This document shows, piece by piece, positions 40,190 to 47,905 of a stretch of DNA of 64,000 bases (positions are counted from its first letter, which is position 1; the number at the start of each line of letters is the position of its first letter). Both the position numbers and the translations under genes were made by a program. Below the pieces are notes generated by a model, which saw only the letters and a program-made list of their open reading frames with translations, was not told the origin of the DNA and made no database searches. Source of the DNA: Streptomyces sp. NBC_00370 (lineage in GTDB: Bacteria; Actinomycetota; Actinomycetes; Streptomycetales; Streptomycetaceae); NCBI RefSeq assembly GCF_036084755.1, contig NZ_CP107968.1, positions 7,014,001-7,078,000 on the forward strand. The letters run 5' to 3'.

Positions 40190-42457
40190 TCAGTACGTGA
40201 GCGGCCCCCTCCGCATCCAGTGCCGCTCCTCGCTCCAGCCCAGGAACTGCCGGGCCCGGCCGCCGTCCGCCGTGCCGTCAGGGCCGAAGGCGACCCCCTC
40301 CATCACCACCAGCCACAGCCCGTGCGCGACGGGGTCGAGCGACGTCCGGACCTGTCCGGGCTGCTGCGCCGTCTCCGCCAGGATGTGGTCGACGAGCGCC
40401 GCCTGCCCCTCACTCGTGCACTGCGACAGCTGGAACACCGTCTGCCGCCAGGCGTACGCCGCGTCCTTGATCGTCGCCAGTGGCCGCGCCTGCTGATGTG
40501 CCAGGGCGACCAGCCGGATCACGGAGCGGAAGGACCGGCGCGCGAGATCGTCCCAGCCGGGGCTGGGCACAGCGCCGACGGGACCCGCGAGGGTGGCCAG
40601 ATTGTGCGTGGTGAGGATCTGCGCCTGCTCGATCACCATCCCGTCGGCGGCGACCGACCGGCCCGTACGGATCCGCGCGCGTTCGTGACACAGCTTCGCG
40701 AACCCGGGCACGTCGTCCGCCGCGAGGCGCCGGTAGTCGATGCCGTAGTAGCGCTCGTAGACCGAGCCGGCGAGCAGTTCGCCCGCGACGCACGCCGCCG
40801 CGAGGAACTTCGGCGAGAAGGTCCCCATGAAGATGTCCGCGGCCAGCTCCTCCACGAACGGCTCGGTCATCCCGGCACCACGGGCCAGCGCGGAGAACTC
40901 ACTGATCAGCGGATTGGGCAGGATCGTCGCCGGGAAGCCCTGCAGCGTCAGCTCGGCCAGCTCCACCAGCGCCGTACGGGCCGAGTCCGCGGCCCGGCCC
41001 GTGCCCCGGCGCTGCTCAGCTACGGCCCGTACCCAGGGCAGCTCCTCGATCCGCACCTGGTGCGCCAGGTCGACCAGCAGCAGCGAACGCCGGTCGCGGA
41101 AGGCGCGGTACGTCGCCGCCATCAGCCGGCGCAGCGCCGGGTCCGGATAGGCGAGCGACGTCGCGGCGGCGACCAGATGGGGCACCAGCTCGGCCAGCAC
41201 CTCGGCGGAGGGCACGACGCCCCGCTCGATGAGCGTGCCGACGGGCGCGCTGAGCGTCGAGGTGACGGTACGGGCGAGGGCGGCCGGGATCGCCGTGCCG
41301 GCCGGGATTCCCGTCAGCTCCTGCTCCTCGTCGCCGACCGGCCCGACGAGCAGGTCGGCCCGCGGTGTCCCGGTGTCCTGCGGAAGCCCGGACATCCGGC
41401 GCACGACGAGCTGGGCCAGGGCGTGATGGGTGGGCAGCGCGGCGTCGGCCGACTGCCGGGCGCGCAGTTCGCCGTGGTGCGCCGAACCGGGCGCTCCGCG
41501 CCGGGCCACCATCTTCGTCACGGCGGCGCGCAGCAGGCCGAGTCGGCGCGGGTCCAGCTCCTGGCCCGCGACCGTCCGCTCCAGCGCGTCACGCAGGATC
41601 GCCGGATTCTCCTTGGGCCGCAGGTGCTTACGGCACAGGGTGTGTGTCGCGGCCAGCACGCGGTAGCGCTGGAGCAGGCCCTCCGCGTGCCTGCGCCACT
41701 CGTCGTCGGGGGTGTGCGCCAGCACCTCGCCGGCGACGGCGGTCCGCAGCCACAGCGCCAGGAACTCGTCCGCCAGCGGATTCCACACCGTCAGCGCCTC
41801 GTTCATCGTCTCGACGGCGCGGTTGGGCGTGCGCCGCGCGAGGGTGGCCGTGGCCTGCCCGACCGTGGTGCGGTACGCCGTCGTCCCGTCCACGTCGACC
41901 GGCTCGTCGGCGGGCCGGGGGGTGAAGCGCAGCCGGCCGGCGAAGGGTTCCAGGACGTCCAACAGCCGCAGTGCCTCGGCCACTTCGCCGTGCCGCACCA
42001 GCCAGGCGACGGTGAGCAGCGCCGCCTCCTCCGGCACACCCACCGCGTACCGGCCGCTGTCGAGCAGCGCGGTCAGCTCCGCCAGGCCCCGGTCGGAGAG
42101 GTGGTGGGTGAACAGCGCTCCACGGTCGGCGGGGACACCGGCCCGCCGGGCCGCTTCGGTCTCGTACGGGAGCAGCGGGCCGCCCGCGACGGCGGCGCCG
42201 GTGGCGAAGCCGCCCCGTACGACCTCGGGGGTGACCCAGGCGGGCAGACCGGCGACCGGGGTGCGGGAGCCGACGGTCAGTGTGCCGTCGGCCATGCCGC
42301 TCAGCACGGCGCGCCAGCGCTCGACGCGCCGCTCGGCGCGCCGGCGGGTTTCCGGGTCGCCGTCGGTCAGCGCCGTGGTGAAGGCGCCGGCCAGTTGGGC
42401 TGTCGGCCATCCGCCGTGGATGACAGGTGTGGGCTGCGGTTCCTGCTGCTCGTTCAT
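40190..42457 (-). CDS. large cytoplasmic protein of unknown function preceded by a tRNA-like leader
   Basis: A 755-residue soluble protein, mostly helical, with no signal peptide, membrane segment or motif I can name. Leu/Ala-rich repeats such as EALRLLDVLEPFAG and VAEALRLLDVL suggest an alpha-solenoid. Similar Streptomyces proteins are sometimes labelled transcriptional regulator, but I see no DNA-binding domain. I place the start at ATG 42457 (MNEQQEP). A frame opening at GTG 42499 would begin inside the anticodon of the tRNA-like element and is rejected. There is no recognisable Shine-Dalgarno sequence: the bases directly before ATG are the 3' side of the acceptor stem (CACGCCG, then GAT). 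Translation control by the leader is therefore possible. It lies 119 bases upstream of pgm in the same direction and may share its transcript. Confidence 0.82.
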   Translation of the reverse strand: MNEQQEPQPTPVIHGGWPTAQLAGAFTTALTDGDPETRRRAERRVERWRAVLSGMADGTLTVGSRTPVAGLPAWVTPEVVRGGFATGAAVAGGPLLPYETEAARRAGVPADRGALFTHHLSDRGLAELTALLDSGRYAVGVPEEAALLTVAWLVRHGEVAEALRLLDVLEPFAGRLRFTPRPADEPVDVDGTTAYRTTVGQATATLARRTPNRAVETMNEALTVWNPLADEFLALWLRTAVAGEVLAHTPDDEWRRHAEGLLQRYRVLAATHTLCRKHLRPKENPAILRDALERTVAGQELDPRRLGLLRAAVTKMVARRGAPGSAHHGELRARQSADAALPTHHALAQLVVRRMSGLPQDTGTPRADLLVGPVGDEEQELTGIPAGTAIPAALARTVTSTLSAPVGTLIERGVVPSAEVLAELVPHLVAAATSLAYPDPALRRLMAATYRAFRDRRSLLLVDLAHQVRIEELPWVRAVAEQRRGTGRAADSARTALVELAELTLQGFPATILPNPLISEFSALARGAGMTEPFVEELAADIFMGTFSPKFLAAACVAGELLAGSVYERYYGIDYRRLAADDVPGFAKLCHERARIRTGRSVAADGMVIEQAQILTTHNLATLAGPVGAVPSPGWDDLARRSFRSVIRLVALAHQQARPLATIKDAAYAWRQTVFQLSQCTSEGQAALVDHILAETAQQPGQVRTSLDPVAHGLWLVVMEGVAFGPDGTADGGRARQFLGWSEERHWMRRGPLTY

Positions 42458-42459
42458 AT

Positions 42460-42531
42460 CCGGCGTGGCGGGTTCCGCCCCCGCGCCCTCCGGGACCACA
42501 GCCCGGTGCTCTCCTGCTGAGCTACACGCCG
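42460..42531 (-). ncRNA. tRNA-His-like cloverleaf in the 5' leader of the 755-residue gene
   Basis: On the minus strand every tRNA arm forms without a mismatch. Acceptor CGGCGTG (42531-42525) pairs with CACGCCG (42467-42461); bases TA follow; D stem GCTC/GAGC closes the loop AGCAGGA; then A26. Anticodon stem CCGGG/CCCGG holds the loop CTGTGGT with anticodon GTG (42499-42497); the variable loop is AGGGC; T stem GCGGG/CCCGC follows; the discriminator is G (42460). The D arm and anticodon arm match bacterial tRNA-His closely. The T loop is GGCGGAA, not TTCGANN, there is no G-1:C73 pair typical of tRNA-His, and CCA is not encoded. Hence it is not a normal tRNA. The ATG of the downstream gene begins three bases after the discriminator. 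I interpret it as a structured cis leader or an orphan tRNA-like RNA. Confidence 0.8.
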
Positions 42532-42541
42532 ATGACGATCA

Positions 42542-42571
42542 ACACTAGGTTCGGGCGTGGCGCGCGCGCAA
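42542..42571 (-). promoter_or_regulatory. candidate promoter for the tRNA-like leader
   Basis: On the minus strand TTGCGC (42571-42566) and TAGTGT (42547-42542) are separated by 18 bases, a good vegetative (HrdB-type) promoter match. Transcription would start a few bases before the acceptor stem, so the cloverleaf would be the first structure in the RNA. Confidence 0.55.
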
Positions 42572-42582
42572 CGGATTTGGTG

Positions 42583-42618
42583 CGGTCCGGCGGGGCGCGG
42601 CGCCTCCCCGCCGGACCG
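42583..42618 (-). terminator. hairpin terminator after the GDSL hydrolase gene
   Basis: CGGTCCGGCGGGG at 42583-42595 pairs perfectly with 42606-42618 around a 10-base loop. It lies about 40 bases beyond the minus-strand stop at 42659 and just upstream of the candidate promoter of the tRNA-like leader, so the two transcripts are separated. Confidence 0.75.
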
Positions 42619-42621
42619 TGC

Positions 42622-42656
42622 TGCCAGGTGCCAGGTGCCAGGTGCCAGGCGCCAGA
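42622..42656. repeat. 7-bp tandem repeat
   Basis: TGCCAGG is repeated four times exactly from 42622 to 42649 and once imperfectly (CGCCAGA) to 42656. It lies directly after the stop codon of the GDSL hydrolase. It is probably slippage-generated; no function is suggested. Confidence 0.85.
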
Positions 42657-42658
42657 TG

Positions 42659-43441
42659 TCAGCCGTGCAGCGCGAGTTCCGGCGCTCGCTTGCTCACCAG
42701 GCCCTTGTCCGCCGCCGAGTTGAGCGGGGTCAGACTCGACGGGACCGAGCGCAGCGCGTCGTACCAGACGGCCGCCATCTTCTCGTAGCCGCCCGGGTTG
42801 GGATGGACGCCGTCGGCCAGGTCGGCCGTCGTCAGCGCGCTGTGCAGGTCGACGACATGGACCTGCGGTCCCTTGGTCGCGACGACGCCGGCCAGCGCGT
42901 TGTTGTACGTCTGGACCATCGCCTCCTGGGCCGCGCCGCTCTCCGGCGTGATCTTGGCGACGAACAGCTGCACCTGCGGCTTCTGGGTGAGGATGTGGTC
43001 GATGAGCGTCGACAGCCGTGCGGGGGCGCCCGCCACGTCGTAGTTCTGGTTGATGTCGTTGGTGCCGATCTGCAGCATGATCGTGCGCGGGTCGCTCGCG
43101 CTCAGCCAGTTCACGATGTTCGCGTCGAGCTGGTCGATGCGCCAGCCCGAGTGGCCCTCGTGGTCGTGATCGCCCAGCTGGGCGGGGCCGTTGGCGAGTG
43201 AGCCGACGAAGTCGACCTGGTAGCCGCCGGCGGCCAGCCGGTTCCACAGGCCGATGCGGTAGCCGCCGGGCAGGGGGGTGTAGCCGTCGGTTATCGAGTC
43301 ACCGAGCGGCATGATTCTGACGCCGCCGTTGGAGTCGGCGGCGGTGGCCGTGCCCTGGGTCAGTGCCACGATCGCGAGGGTCATGGCGAGCACCAGGGCG
43401 CTGAACAGGGACGTGACACGGCGAGATCCGGTTCTGCGCAA
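42659..43441 (-). CDS. secreted SGNH/GDSL-type hydrolase
   Basis: A 260-residue exported esterase/lipase-type hydrolase. After the signal peptide (ALVLAMTLAIVALTQGTATAA, cleavage about residue 35) come IMPLGDSITDG (block I, catalytic Ser), GTNDIN (block III) and DGVHPNPGG (block V, catalytic Asp and His). I prefer TTG 43441 as start: GGAAGGG lies seven bases upstream. The in-frame ATG at 43468 has no ribosome site and a C-rich leader. Likely substrates are acylated carbohydrates or lipids outside the cell. Confidence 0.87.
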   Translation of the reverse strand: MRRTGSRRVTSLFSALVLAMTLAIVALTQGTATAADSNGGVRIMPLGDSITDGYTPLPGGYRIGLWNRLAAGGYQVDFVGSLANGPAQLGDHDHEGHSGWRIDQLDANIVNWLSASDPRTIMLQIGTNDINQNYDVAGAPARLSTLIDHILTQKPQVQLFVAKITPESGAAQEAMVQTYNNALAGVVATKGPQVHVVDLHSALTTADLADGVHPNPGGYEKMAAVWYDALRSVPSSLTPLNSAADKGLVSKRAPELALHG

Positions 43442-43504
43442 GGCAGTTCCCTTCCGTCGGGCCGCCATCGGGTGGGGGGAGTGGGGGGACTGGCGGCCCC
43501 GCAT

Positions 43505-43532
43505 TAGTTACCACCGGACGACATCCGGCGAA
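43505..43532 (-). promoter_or_regulatory. possible promoter of the GDSL hydrolase
   Basis: On the minus strand TTCGCC (43532-43527) and TAACTA (43510-43505) are 16 bases apart, 64 bases upstream of the start. This is only a moderate consensus match. The rest of 43442-43648 holds nothing else that I can support. Confidence 0.35.
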
Positions 43533-43648
43533 ATGGAAGGGACAGGGTCGGCCGTAAAACGACCGTCCAATGGCGCACGAACGGTGGCAATCGGGGCCCC
43601 CGCGACCAGGGCCCGCGATCACGGTCTGCGATCAGGCCCCGCGCGACC

Positions 43649-44434
43649 TCAACGGACCCTGGCCACCCCGCCGTAGACGGTGTCCACACTGACCGGCGGC
43701 TCCGGGGTGTCGCGGTACCAGCGGTGGGCGGTCACCAGCCCCGGCTCGACGAGGTCGAGGCCGTCGAAGAACCGCGCCACCTCGTCGCGGGTGCGGAACC
43801 GCAGCGCGATGCCGCCCTTGCCGTACGTCCCCGTGATGCTCTCCTTCAGCTCCGGGCTGAAGTCGAACGTCCCGTGCGAGAGGGCGAGACAGCTGCCGGA
43901 GGGCAGCGCTTCGAGCAGCGTCCCTGCCAGGCCGTACGGGTCGTCCTCGTCGGGGATGAAGTGCATCAGCGCGATCAGGGACAGCGCGATCGGCCGGTCG
44001 AAGTCCAGCAGTTTGCGGGCGTGGTCGAGGATCTTCGCCGGGTCGCGCACATCGGCCTCGATGTAGTCGGTCGCGCCCTCGGCCGTACCGACGAGCAGCG
44101 CCTCCGCGTGCCGCAGCACGATCGGGTCGTTGTCCGTGTAGACGACCCGGGCCCGCGGGACCGTCCGCTGCACCACCTGATGGAGATTGGGCTCGGTCGG
44201 GATGCCGGTACCGATGTCCAGGAACTGGTCGACGCCGTTGGCGGCGAGCCAGCCCACGGCCCGGTGCATGAACGCGCGGTTCTGCCGGGCACTGTCCTTG
44301 CCGAGTTCGGGAAGCTGCTCGCCCACGACCCTGTCGACCTGGTAGTTGTCCTTGCCGCCCAGCAGGTAGTCGTAGACACGGGCCGGGTGCGGCCTGCTCG
44401 TGTCGACCTGGGGCTTGGGCGTACCGGTGGTCAT
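43649..44434 (-). CDS. DUF574-type SAM-dependent methyltransferase
   Basis: A 261-residue member of the actinobacterial DUF574/Methyltransf_19 family. RPHPARVYDYLLGGKDNY is its characteristic N terminus. FLDIGTGIPTEPN is the SAM-binding motif, VVYTDNDPIVLRHAEAL the second strand, and YIEADVRDP the third. These proteins are abundant in Streptomyces and their substrates are mostly unknown. The gene is monocistronic here. Confidence 0.92.
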   Translation of the reverse strand: MTTGTPKPQVDTSRPHPARVYDYLLGGKDNYQVDRVVGEQLPELGKDSARQNRAFMHRAVGWLAANGVDQFLDIGTGIPTEPNLHQVVQRTVPRARVVYTDNDPIVLRHAEALLVGTAEGATDYIEADVRDPAKILDHARKLLDFDRPIALSLIALMHFIPDEDDPYGLAGTLLEALPSGSCLALSHGTFDFSPELKESITGTYGKGGIALRFRTRDEVARFFDGLDLVEPGLVTAHRWYRDTPEPPVSVDTVYGGVARVR

Positions 44435-44524
44435 GGCGGCTCCGATCGGTCGGCGTCACGGCAGTCTGCCACAGCCGACGACGGCCTCAACACGGCTCGC
44501 CCGCAGGTCCGTTGGGCCGTGCGC

Positions 44525-45217
44525 TCAGTGCGCGGCCGCCCACGCGTAGCGGTGCTCGGGCCGGCCCGTGTCCCCGTACTTGAGGGTGAGGCGGATCCGT
44601 CCCGCCTGCTCCAGGTACTTCAGATAGCGCTGCGCCGTGGAGCGGCTGATGCCGGCCCGCTCGGCGACCTCGTGGGCGGAGAGCGGCGCCGCCGCCTCGG
44701 CCAGCACCTTGCGGACGAGTTCACTGGTCGGCGCCGAATGCCCCTTGGGCAGCCCGGCGGGTGACGCGTCGGCGGGTCTCAGCGCCCCGAAGATCCGGTC
44801 GACCTGTTCCTGCCCGGCCTCACCGCGGCCCCCCACCGCCTCCAGGGTGCGGCGCAGCGCCGCGTAGCCGTCGAGCTTCGCCCGCAGACCGCCGAAGCTG
44901 AACGGCTTGACCAGGTACTGCACGGCCCCGTAGCGCATCGCCGCCTGTACGGTCGCGACGTCGCGCGCCGCCGTCACCATGATCACATCCGCGTGATGGC
45001 CGAGCTGGCGCATCCTGCGCACCACCGTCAGCCCCGTCTCGTCGGGCAGATAGTGGTCGAGCAGGACGAGATCGATGTGGTGGCGCTCCAGCGTCGCCAG
45101 CGCCTGGGCCGCCGTGTGCGCGCGGGCCGCGACCCGGAAGCCGGGGATCTTCGCCACATAGGCGGCGTTGATCTCCGCCACCCGGAAGTCGTCGTCCACG
45201 ACCAGTACGTCGATCAT
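44525..45217 (-). CDS. CitB/DcuR-family response regulator
   Basis: A 230-residue two-component regulator. VVDDDFRVAEIN carries the acidic pocket (D8, D9), LVLLDHYLP the phosphorylated aspartate (D54) and QYLVKPF the conserved lysine. The C terminus has a winged-helix DNA-binding domain (LSAHEVAERAGISRSTAQRYL) of the CitB type. The start ATG overlaps the stop of the sensor kinase gene. The nearest target is the divergent ABC transporter operon, whose leader contains repeated GAGCAGAAC elements. Confidence 0.92.
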   Translation of the reverse strand: MIDVLVVDDDFRVAEINAAYVAKIPGFRVAARAHTAAQALATLERHHIDLVLLDHYLPDETGLTVVRRMRQLGHHADVIMVTAARDVATVQAAMRYGAVQYLVKPFSFGGLRAKLDGYAALRRTLEAVGGRGEAGQEQVDRIFGALRPADASPAGLPKGHSAPTSELVRKVLAEAAAPLSAHEVAERAGISRSTAQRYLKYLEQAGRIRLTLKYGDTGRPEHRYAWAAAH

Positions 45218-46839
45218 CGTGACACTCCTGAGCCGGCGCCGGCCCCCAGGCCGGCGGCTGATGCGGTGAGCGGCGCTGCCAGCGCCTCCGGCAGTACGAC
45301 GGTGAACACCGCGCCGCCGCCGGCCCGCGCGGTGACCCGGGCCATCCCGCCGTACCGCTCGGCGAGCCTGCGCACCAGCGCCAGCCCCAGACCGCGGCCG
45401 CGGTGGGCGGGGGACTGTTTGGTCGACCAGCCCTCGGTGAAGATCTGCTCCCGCATCGCGGGCGGCACGCCGGGCCCGTTGTCGCTGACCCGCAGCACCA
45501 CCGTGGTGCCCTCGGCCCGCAGCTCCACCTCGACGGAGGTCGCCGCGTCCAGCGCGTTGTCGACGAGATTGCCCAGCACCGTCACCACATCGCGCGGGTC
45601 GACCACCTCGTCGGGCAGGAGCGTGGCGGCGGAGATCCGCAGCGAGACCCCGCGCTCGGCGGCGATGGCGGCCTTGCCCACCAACAGCGCCGCCAGCAGC
45701 GGGTCGTGGACCCGCTCCGAGAACTGCTCGGCCGACGAGCGGTGCGCCTCGGCGACCTCGGCGACGAACTCGGCCGCCTCGTCGTGCATCCCCAGCTCCA
45801 GCAGGCCCAGCAGGGTGTGCAGCCGGTTCGCGTGCTCGTGGTCCTGCGCCCGCAGCGCGTCGAGGAGCCCGTGCGTACTGTCCAGCTCGCGGCCCAGCTG
45901 CTCAAGTTCGGTACGGTCCCGCAGGGTTGCCACCGCGCCCCCGTCGCCGGTCGGCATCCGGTTGGCCACCAGGACGCGCCCGCCGCTCACCGTCAGCAGA
46001 TCGGCCCCGTCGACCCGGCCCGCCAGTACGTCGGTGGTACGGCCCGGCAGCAGCACCTCGTCCACACCGCGCCCCGCGGCGTCAGGACCGAGCCCGAGCA
46101 GCCGCTGCGCCTCGTCGTTGACCAGCCGGATCCTGCCGTGCCGGTCGAGGGCGACCACCCCCTCCCTGATCCCGTGCAGCATCGCCTCACGCTCGTCCAG
46201 CAGCGCGGAGATGTCGGCGAAGGCCAGCCCGTGGGTGCGCCGTTGGAGCCGGCGCGACACCCCGTAGGCGGCGAGCGCGCCGACCGCGAGCGCGGCGCCC
46301 GCGTACAGCAGCAGACCCCGCACGGCGCTCATCAGCCGGTCGCGCACACTGTCGTAGGCGATGCCGACCGACACGGCGCCCACGATCTTTCCGTGGTCGT
46401 CGCGCAGCGGCACCTTGCCACGGGCCGAGCGGCCGAGGGTGCCGCGGTCGATGCCCATCACCTCGTCGCCCGCCAGGGCGCCGCCCGGGTCGGTCGACAC
46501 ATGCTCGCCGATCCGCCCGGTCTCGGTGTGCGACCAGCGGACACCGCGGTTGTCCATCACCACGATGTAGAGGGCCCCGGTGGCCCGTCTGATCCGGTCG
46601 GCCTCCGCCTGGACCGGTCCGCTCGCACTGGGCGGTGTGGTGGTCAGCAGCCGGGCGAGACCCGGCTCGGCCGCCGTGGTCTGGGCGATGGACAGCGCCT
46701 GGCGCATCGACTGGTCGTCCAGCTGGGAGGAGAGCGGGGCGAAGAACAGACCGATGGCGAGCATGATCACACCGGTGGTGATGGCCAGCTGCACCAGGAG
46801 CACCTGGGCGAAGACCCGACGGGGCCAACGGATGCGCAT
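45214..46839 (-). CDS. CitA/DcuS-type sensor histidine kinase
   Basis: A 541-residue kinase. A first membrane helix (residues about 12-33) and a second (about 170-192) flank an external PAS/Cache domain (about 35-168) of the sCache CitA type, which typically binds carboxylates. A cytoplasmic PAS follows (about 215-310: VVALDRHGRIRLVNDEA). The phosphoacceptor is in DHEHANRLHTLLGL. LGNLVDNALDAA, DNGPGVPP and GRGLGLALV form the ATP-binding boxes. GGGAG precedes the ATG. Together with the response regulator it probably senses an organic acid and controls the divergent transporter. Confidence 0.92.
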   Translation of the reverse strand: MRIRWPRRVFAQVLLVQLAITTGVIMLAIGLFFAPLSSQLDDQSMRQALSIAQTTAAEPGLARLLTTTPPSASGPVQAEADRIRRATGALYIVVMDNRGVRWSHTETGRIGEHVSTDPGGALAGDEVMGIDRGTLGRSARGKVPLRDDHGKIVGAVSVGIAYDSVRDRLMSAVRGLLLYAGAALAVGALAAYGVSRRLQRRTHGLAFADISALLDEREAMLHGIREGVVALDRHGRIRLVNDEAQRLLGLGPDAAGRGVDEVLLPGRTTDVLAGRVDGADLLTVSGGRVLVANRMPTGDGGAVATLRDRTELEQLGRELDSTHGLLDALRAQDHEHANRLHTLLGLLELGMHDEAAEFVAEVAEAHRSSAEQFSERVHDPLLAALLVGKAAIAAERGVSLRISAATLLPDEVVDPRDVVTVLGNLVDNALDAATSVEVELRAEGTTVVLRVSDNGPGVPPAMREQIFTEGWSTKQSPAHRGRGLGLALVRRLAERYGGMARVTARAGGGAVFTVVLPEALAAPLTASAAGLGAGAGSGVSR

Positions 46840-46960
46840 ACGGCTCTCCCGCCTTCCGCCGGTCTTCCGCGCCTTTGCGGAACAGATTCATCCGGTTAAC
46901 TACGTCGCGAACGCACCGTAAGCGCCCACGGCCCCACTGCCCACCCCTCGTAGCGGTTTC

Positions 46961-47048
46961 GTTGTGACAACGCGAGCAGAACGAGCAGAACAGGAGCGCA
47001 ACGAGCAGAACAGCGGCTTGTGAGCAGAAACCGGAGTTGTGACCACAA
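46961..47048 (+). promoter_or_regulatory. repeat-rich regulatory region upstream of the TauABC-like operon
   Basis: GAGCAGAAC occurs exactly at 46974, 46983 and 47003, as GAGCAGAAA at 47022 and as GAGCGCAAC at 46994. Two dyads flank them: GTTGTGACAAC (46961-46971) and TTGTGACCACAA (47037-47048). The region lies between the two-component kinase (minus) and the transporter (plus), so it is a natural binding platform for the CitB-type regulator. The second dyad is centred about 47 bases before the proposed transcription start at the ATPase ATG, which is typical of activator sites. Confidence 0.6.
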
Positions 47049-47075
47049 GGCTGCCGCTGTGGCGGGGACCACACC

Positions 47076-47081
47076 TAGCGT
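47076..47081 (+). promoter_or_regulatory. candidate -10 element giving a leaderless transporter transcript
   Basis: TAGCGT lies eight bases before ATG 47090, so transcription would start at or next to the ATG. No Shine-Dalgarno sequence precedes that ATG, which fits a leaderless mRNA. No -35 consensus is present, which fits activator dependence. Confidence 0.4.
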
Positions 47082-47089
47082 CCCGGCCC

Positions 47090-47905
47090 ATGAACAGCCA
47101 AACGAGCCCCGCCATCGAGCTGCGGGGGGCGAGCAAAGCGTTCCGGACCCCGTCAGGTGCGCTCCACACCGCCGTACGGGATCTGGACCTGACGGTCGGC
47201 CGCGGTGAGTTCGTCGCCGTCGTCGGCCCCACCGGATGCGGCAAGTCGACGACCCTGACCCTGGTCAGCGGCCTCGACGAGCCCACGGAGGGCGAAGTGC
47301 TGGTCGGCGGCGAGCCCGTCACCGGCATCGGCGACAAGGTCGGCTTCGTCTTCCAGCAGGACGCCGTCTTCCCCTGGCGCACCGTCCTGTCCAACGTGAT
47401 GGCGGGACCGCGCTTCCGCGGCGTGCCCAAGGCGGAGGCGAAGGAACGGGCCCGCGCCTGGCTCGACCGGGTCGGGCTCAGCACCTTCGAGGACCGCTAC
47501 CCCCACCAGCTCTCCGGCGGCCAGCGCAAACGCGTCGCACTCGCCGCGACCTTCGTCAACGACCCCGAGATCCTGCTGATGGACGAGCCGTTCTCGGCCC
47601 TCGACGTGCAGACCCGCGCCCTGATGTCGGACGAACTGCTGGAGCTGTGGGCCGGCACCGGCGCCTCCGTCGTCTTCGTCACCCACGACCTGGAGGAGTC
47701 CATCGCGCTCGCCGACAAGGTCGTGATCATGACGGCGGGCCCCGCGACCGTCAAGGAGGTCTTCGAGATCGACCTGCCGCGCCCGCGCAAGGTCGAACAG
47801 GTCCGGATGGAGCCCAGGTTCCTGGAGATCTACCGGGAGATCTGGTCCTCGCTCGGCGAAGAGGTACGCATCACCAGGGAAAGGGGCGCCGCCGATGTCG
47901 CCTGA
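47090..47905 (+). CDS. ABC transporter ATP-binding protein, SsuB/TauB type
   Basis: A 271-residue ATPase. VVGPTGCGKSTTLTL is Walker A, LSGGQRKRVALA the ABC signature, ILLMDEPFSALD Walker B, and FVTHDLEES the switch histidine. VGFVFQQDAVFPWRTVLSNV is the Q-loop region typical of nitrate/taurine/sulfonate-type (NitT/TauT) importers. I choose ATG 47090, which is directly behind a -10-like TAGCGT. It overlaps the permease gene by 11 bases. Confidence 0.93.
   Translation: MNSQTSPAIELRGASKAFRTPSGALHTAVRDLDLTVGRGEFVAVVGPTGCGKSTTLTLVSGLDEPTEGEVLVGGEPVTGIGDKVGFVFQQDAVFPWRTVLSNVMAGPRFRGVPKAEAKERARAWLDRVGLSTFEDRYPHQLSGGQRKRVALAATFVNDPEILLMDEPFSALDVQTRALMSDELLELWAGTGASVVFVTHDLEESIALADKVVIMTAGPATVKEVFEIDLPRPRKVEQVRMEPRFLEIYREIWSSLGEEVRITRERGAADVA

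Noticed and set aside
42457..42499. GTG 42499 as start of the 755-residue protein
   Set aside because: It is the anticodon of the tRNA-like element; the extra codons would be the 3' half of the cloverleaf and no ribosome site precedes it.
42460..42531. A normal functional tRNA-His gene
   Set aside because: The T loop lacks TTCG, the discriminator is G rather than C, and the G-1 position is T; these defeat EF-Tu/ribosome elbow contacts and HisRS identity. I therefore call it tRNA-like.
42622..42656. The 7-bp repeats as an iteron origin
   Set aside because: There are only five short copies after a stop codon, no replication gene nearby, and a chromosome-like context.
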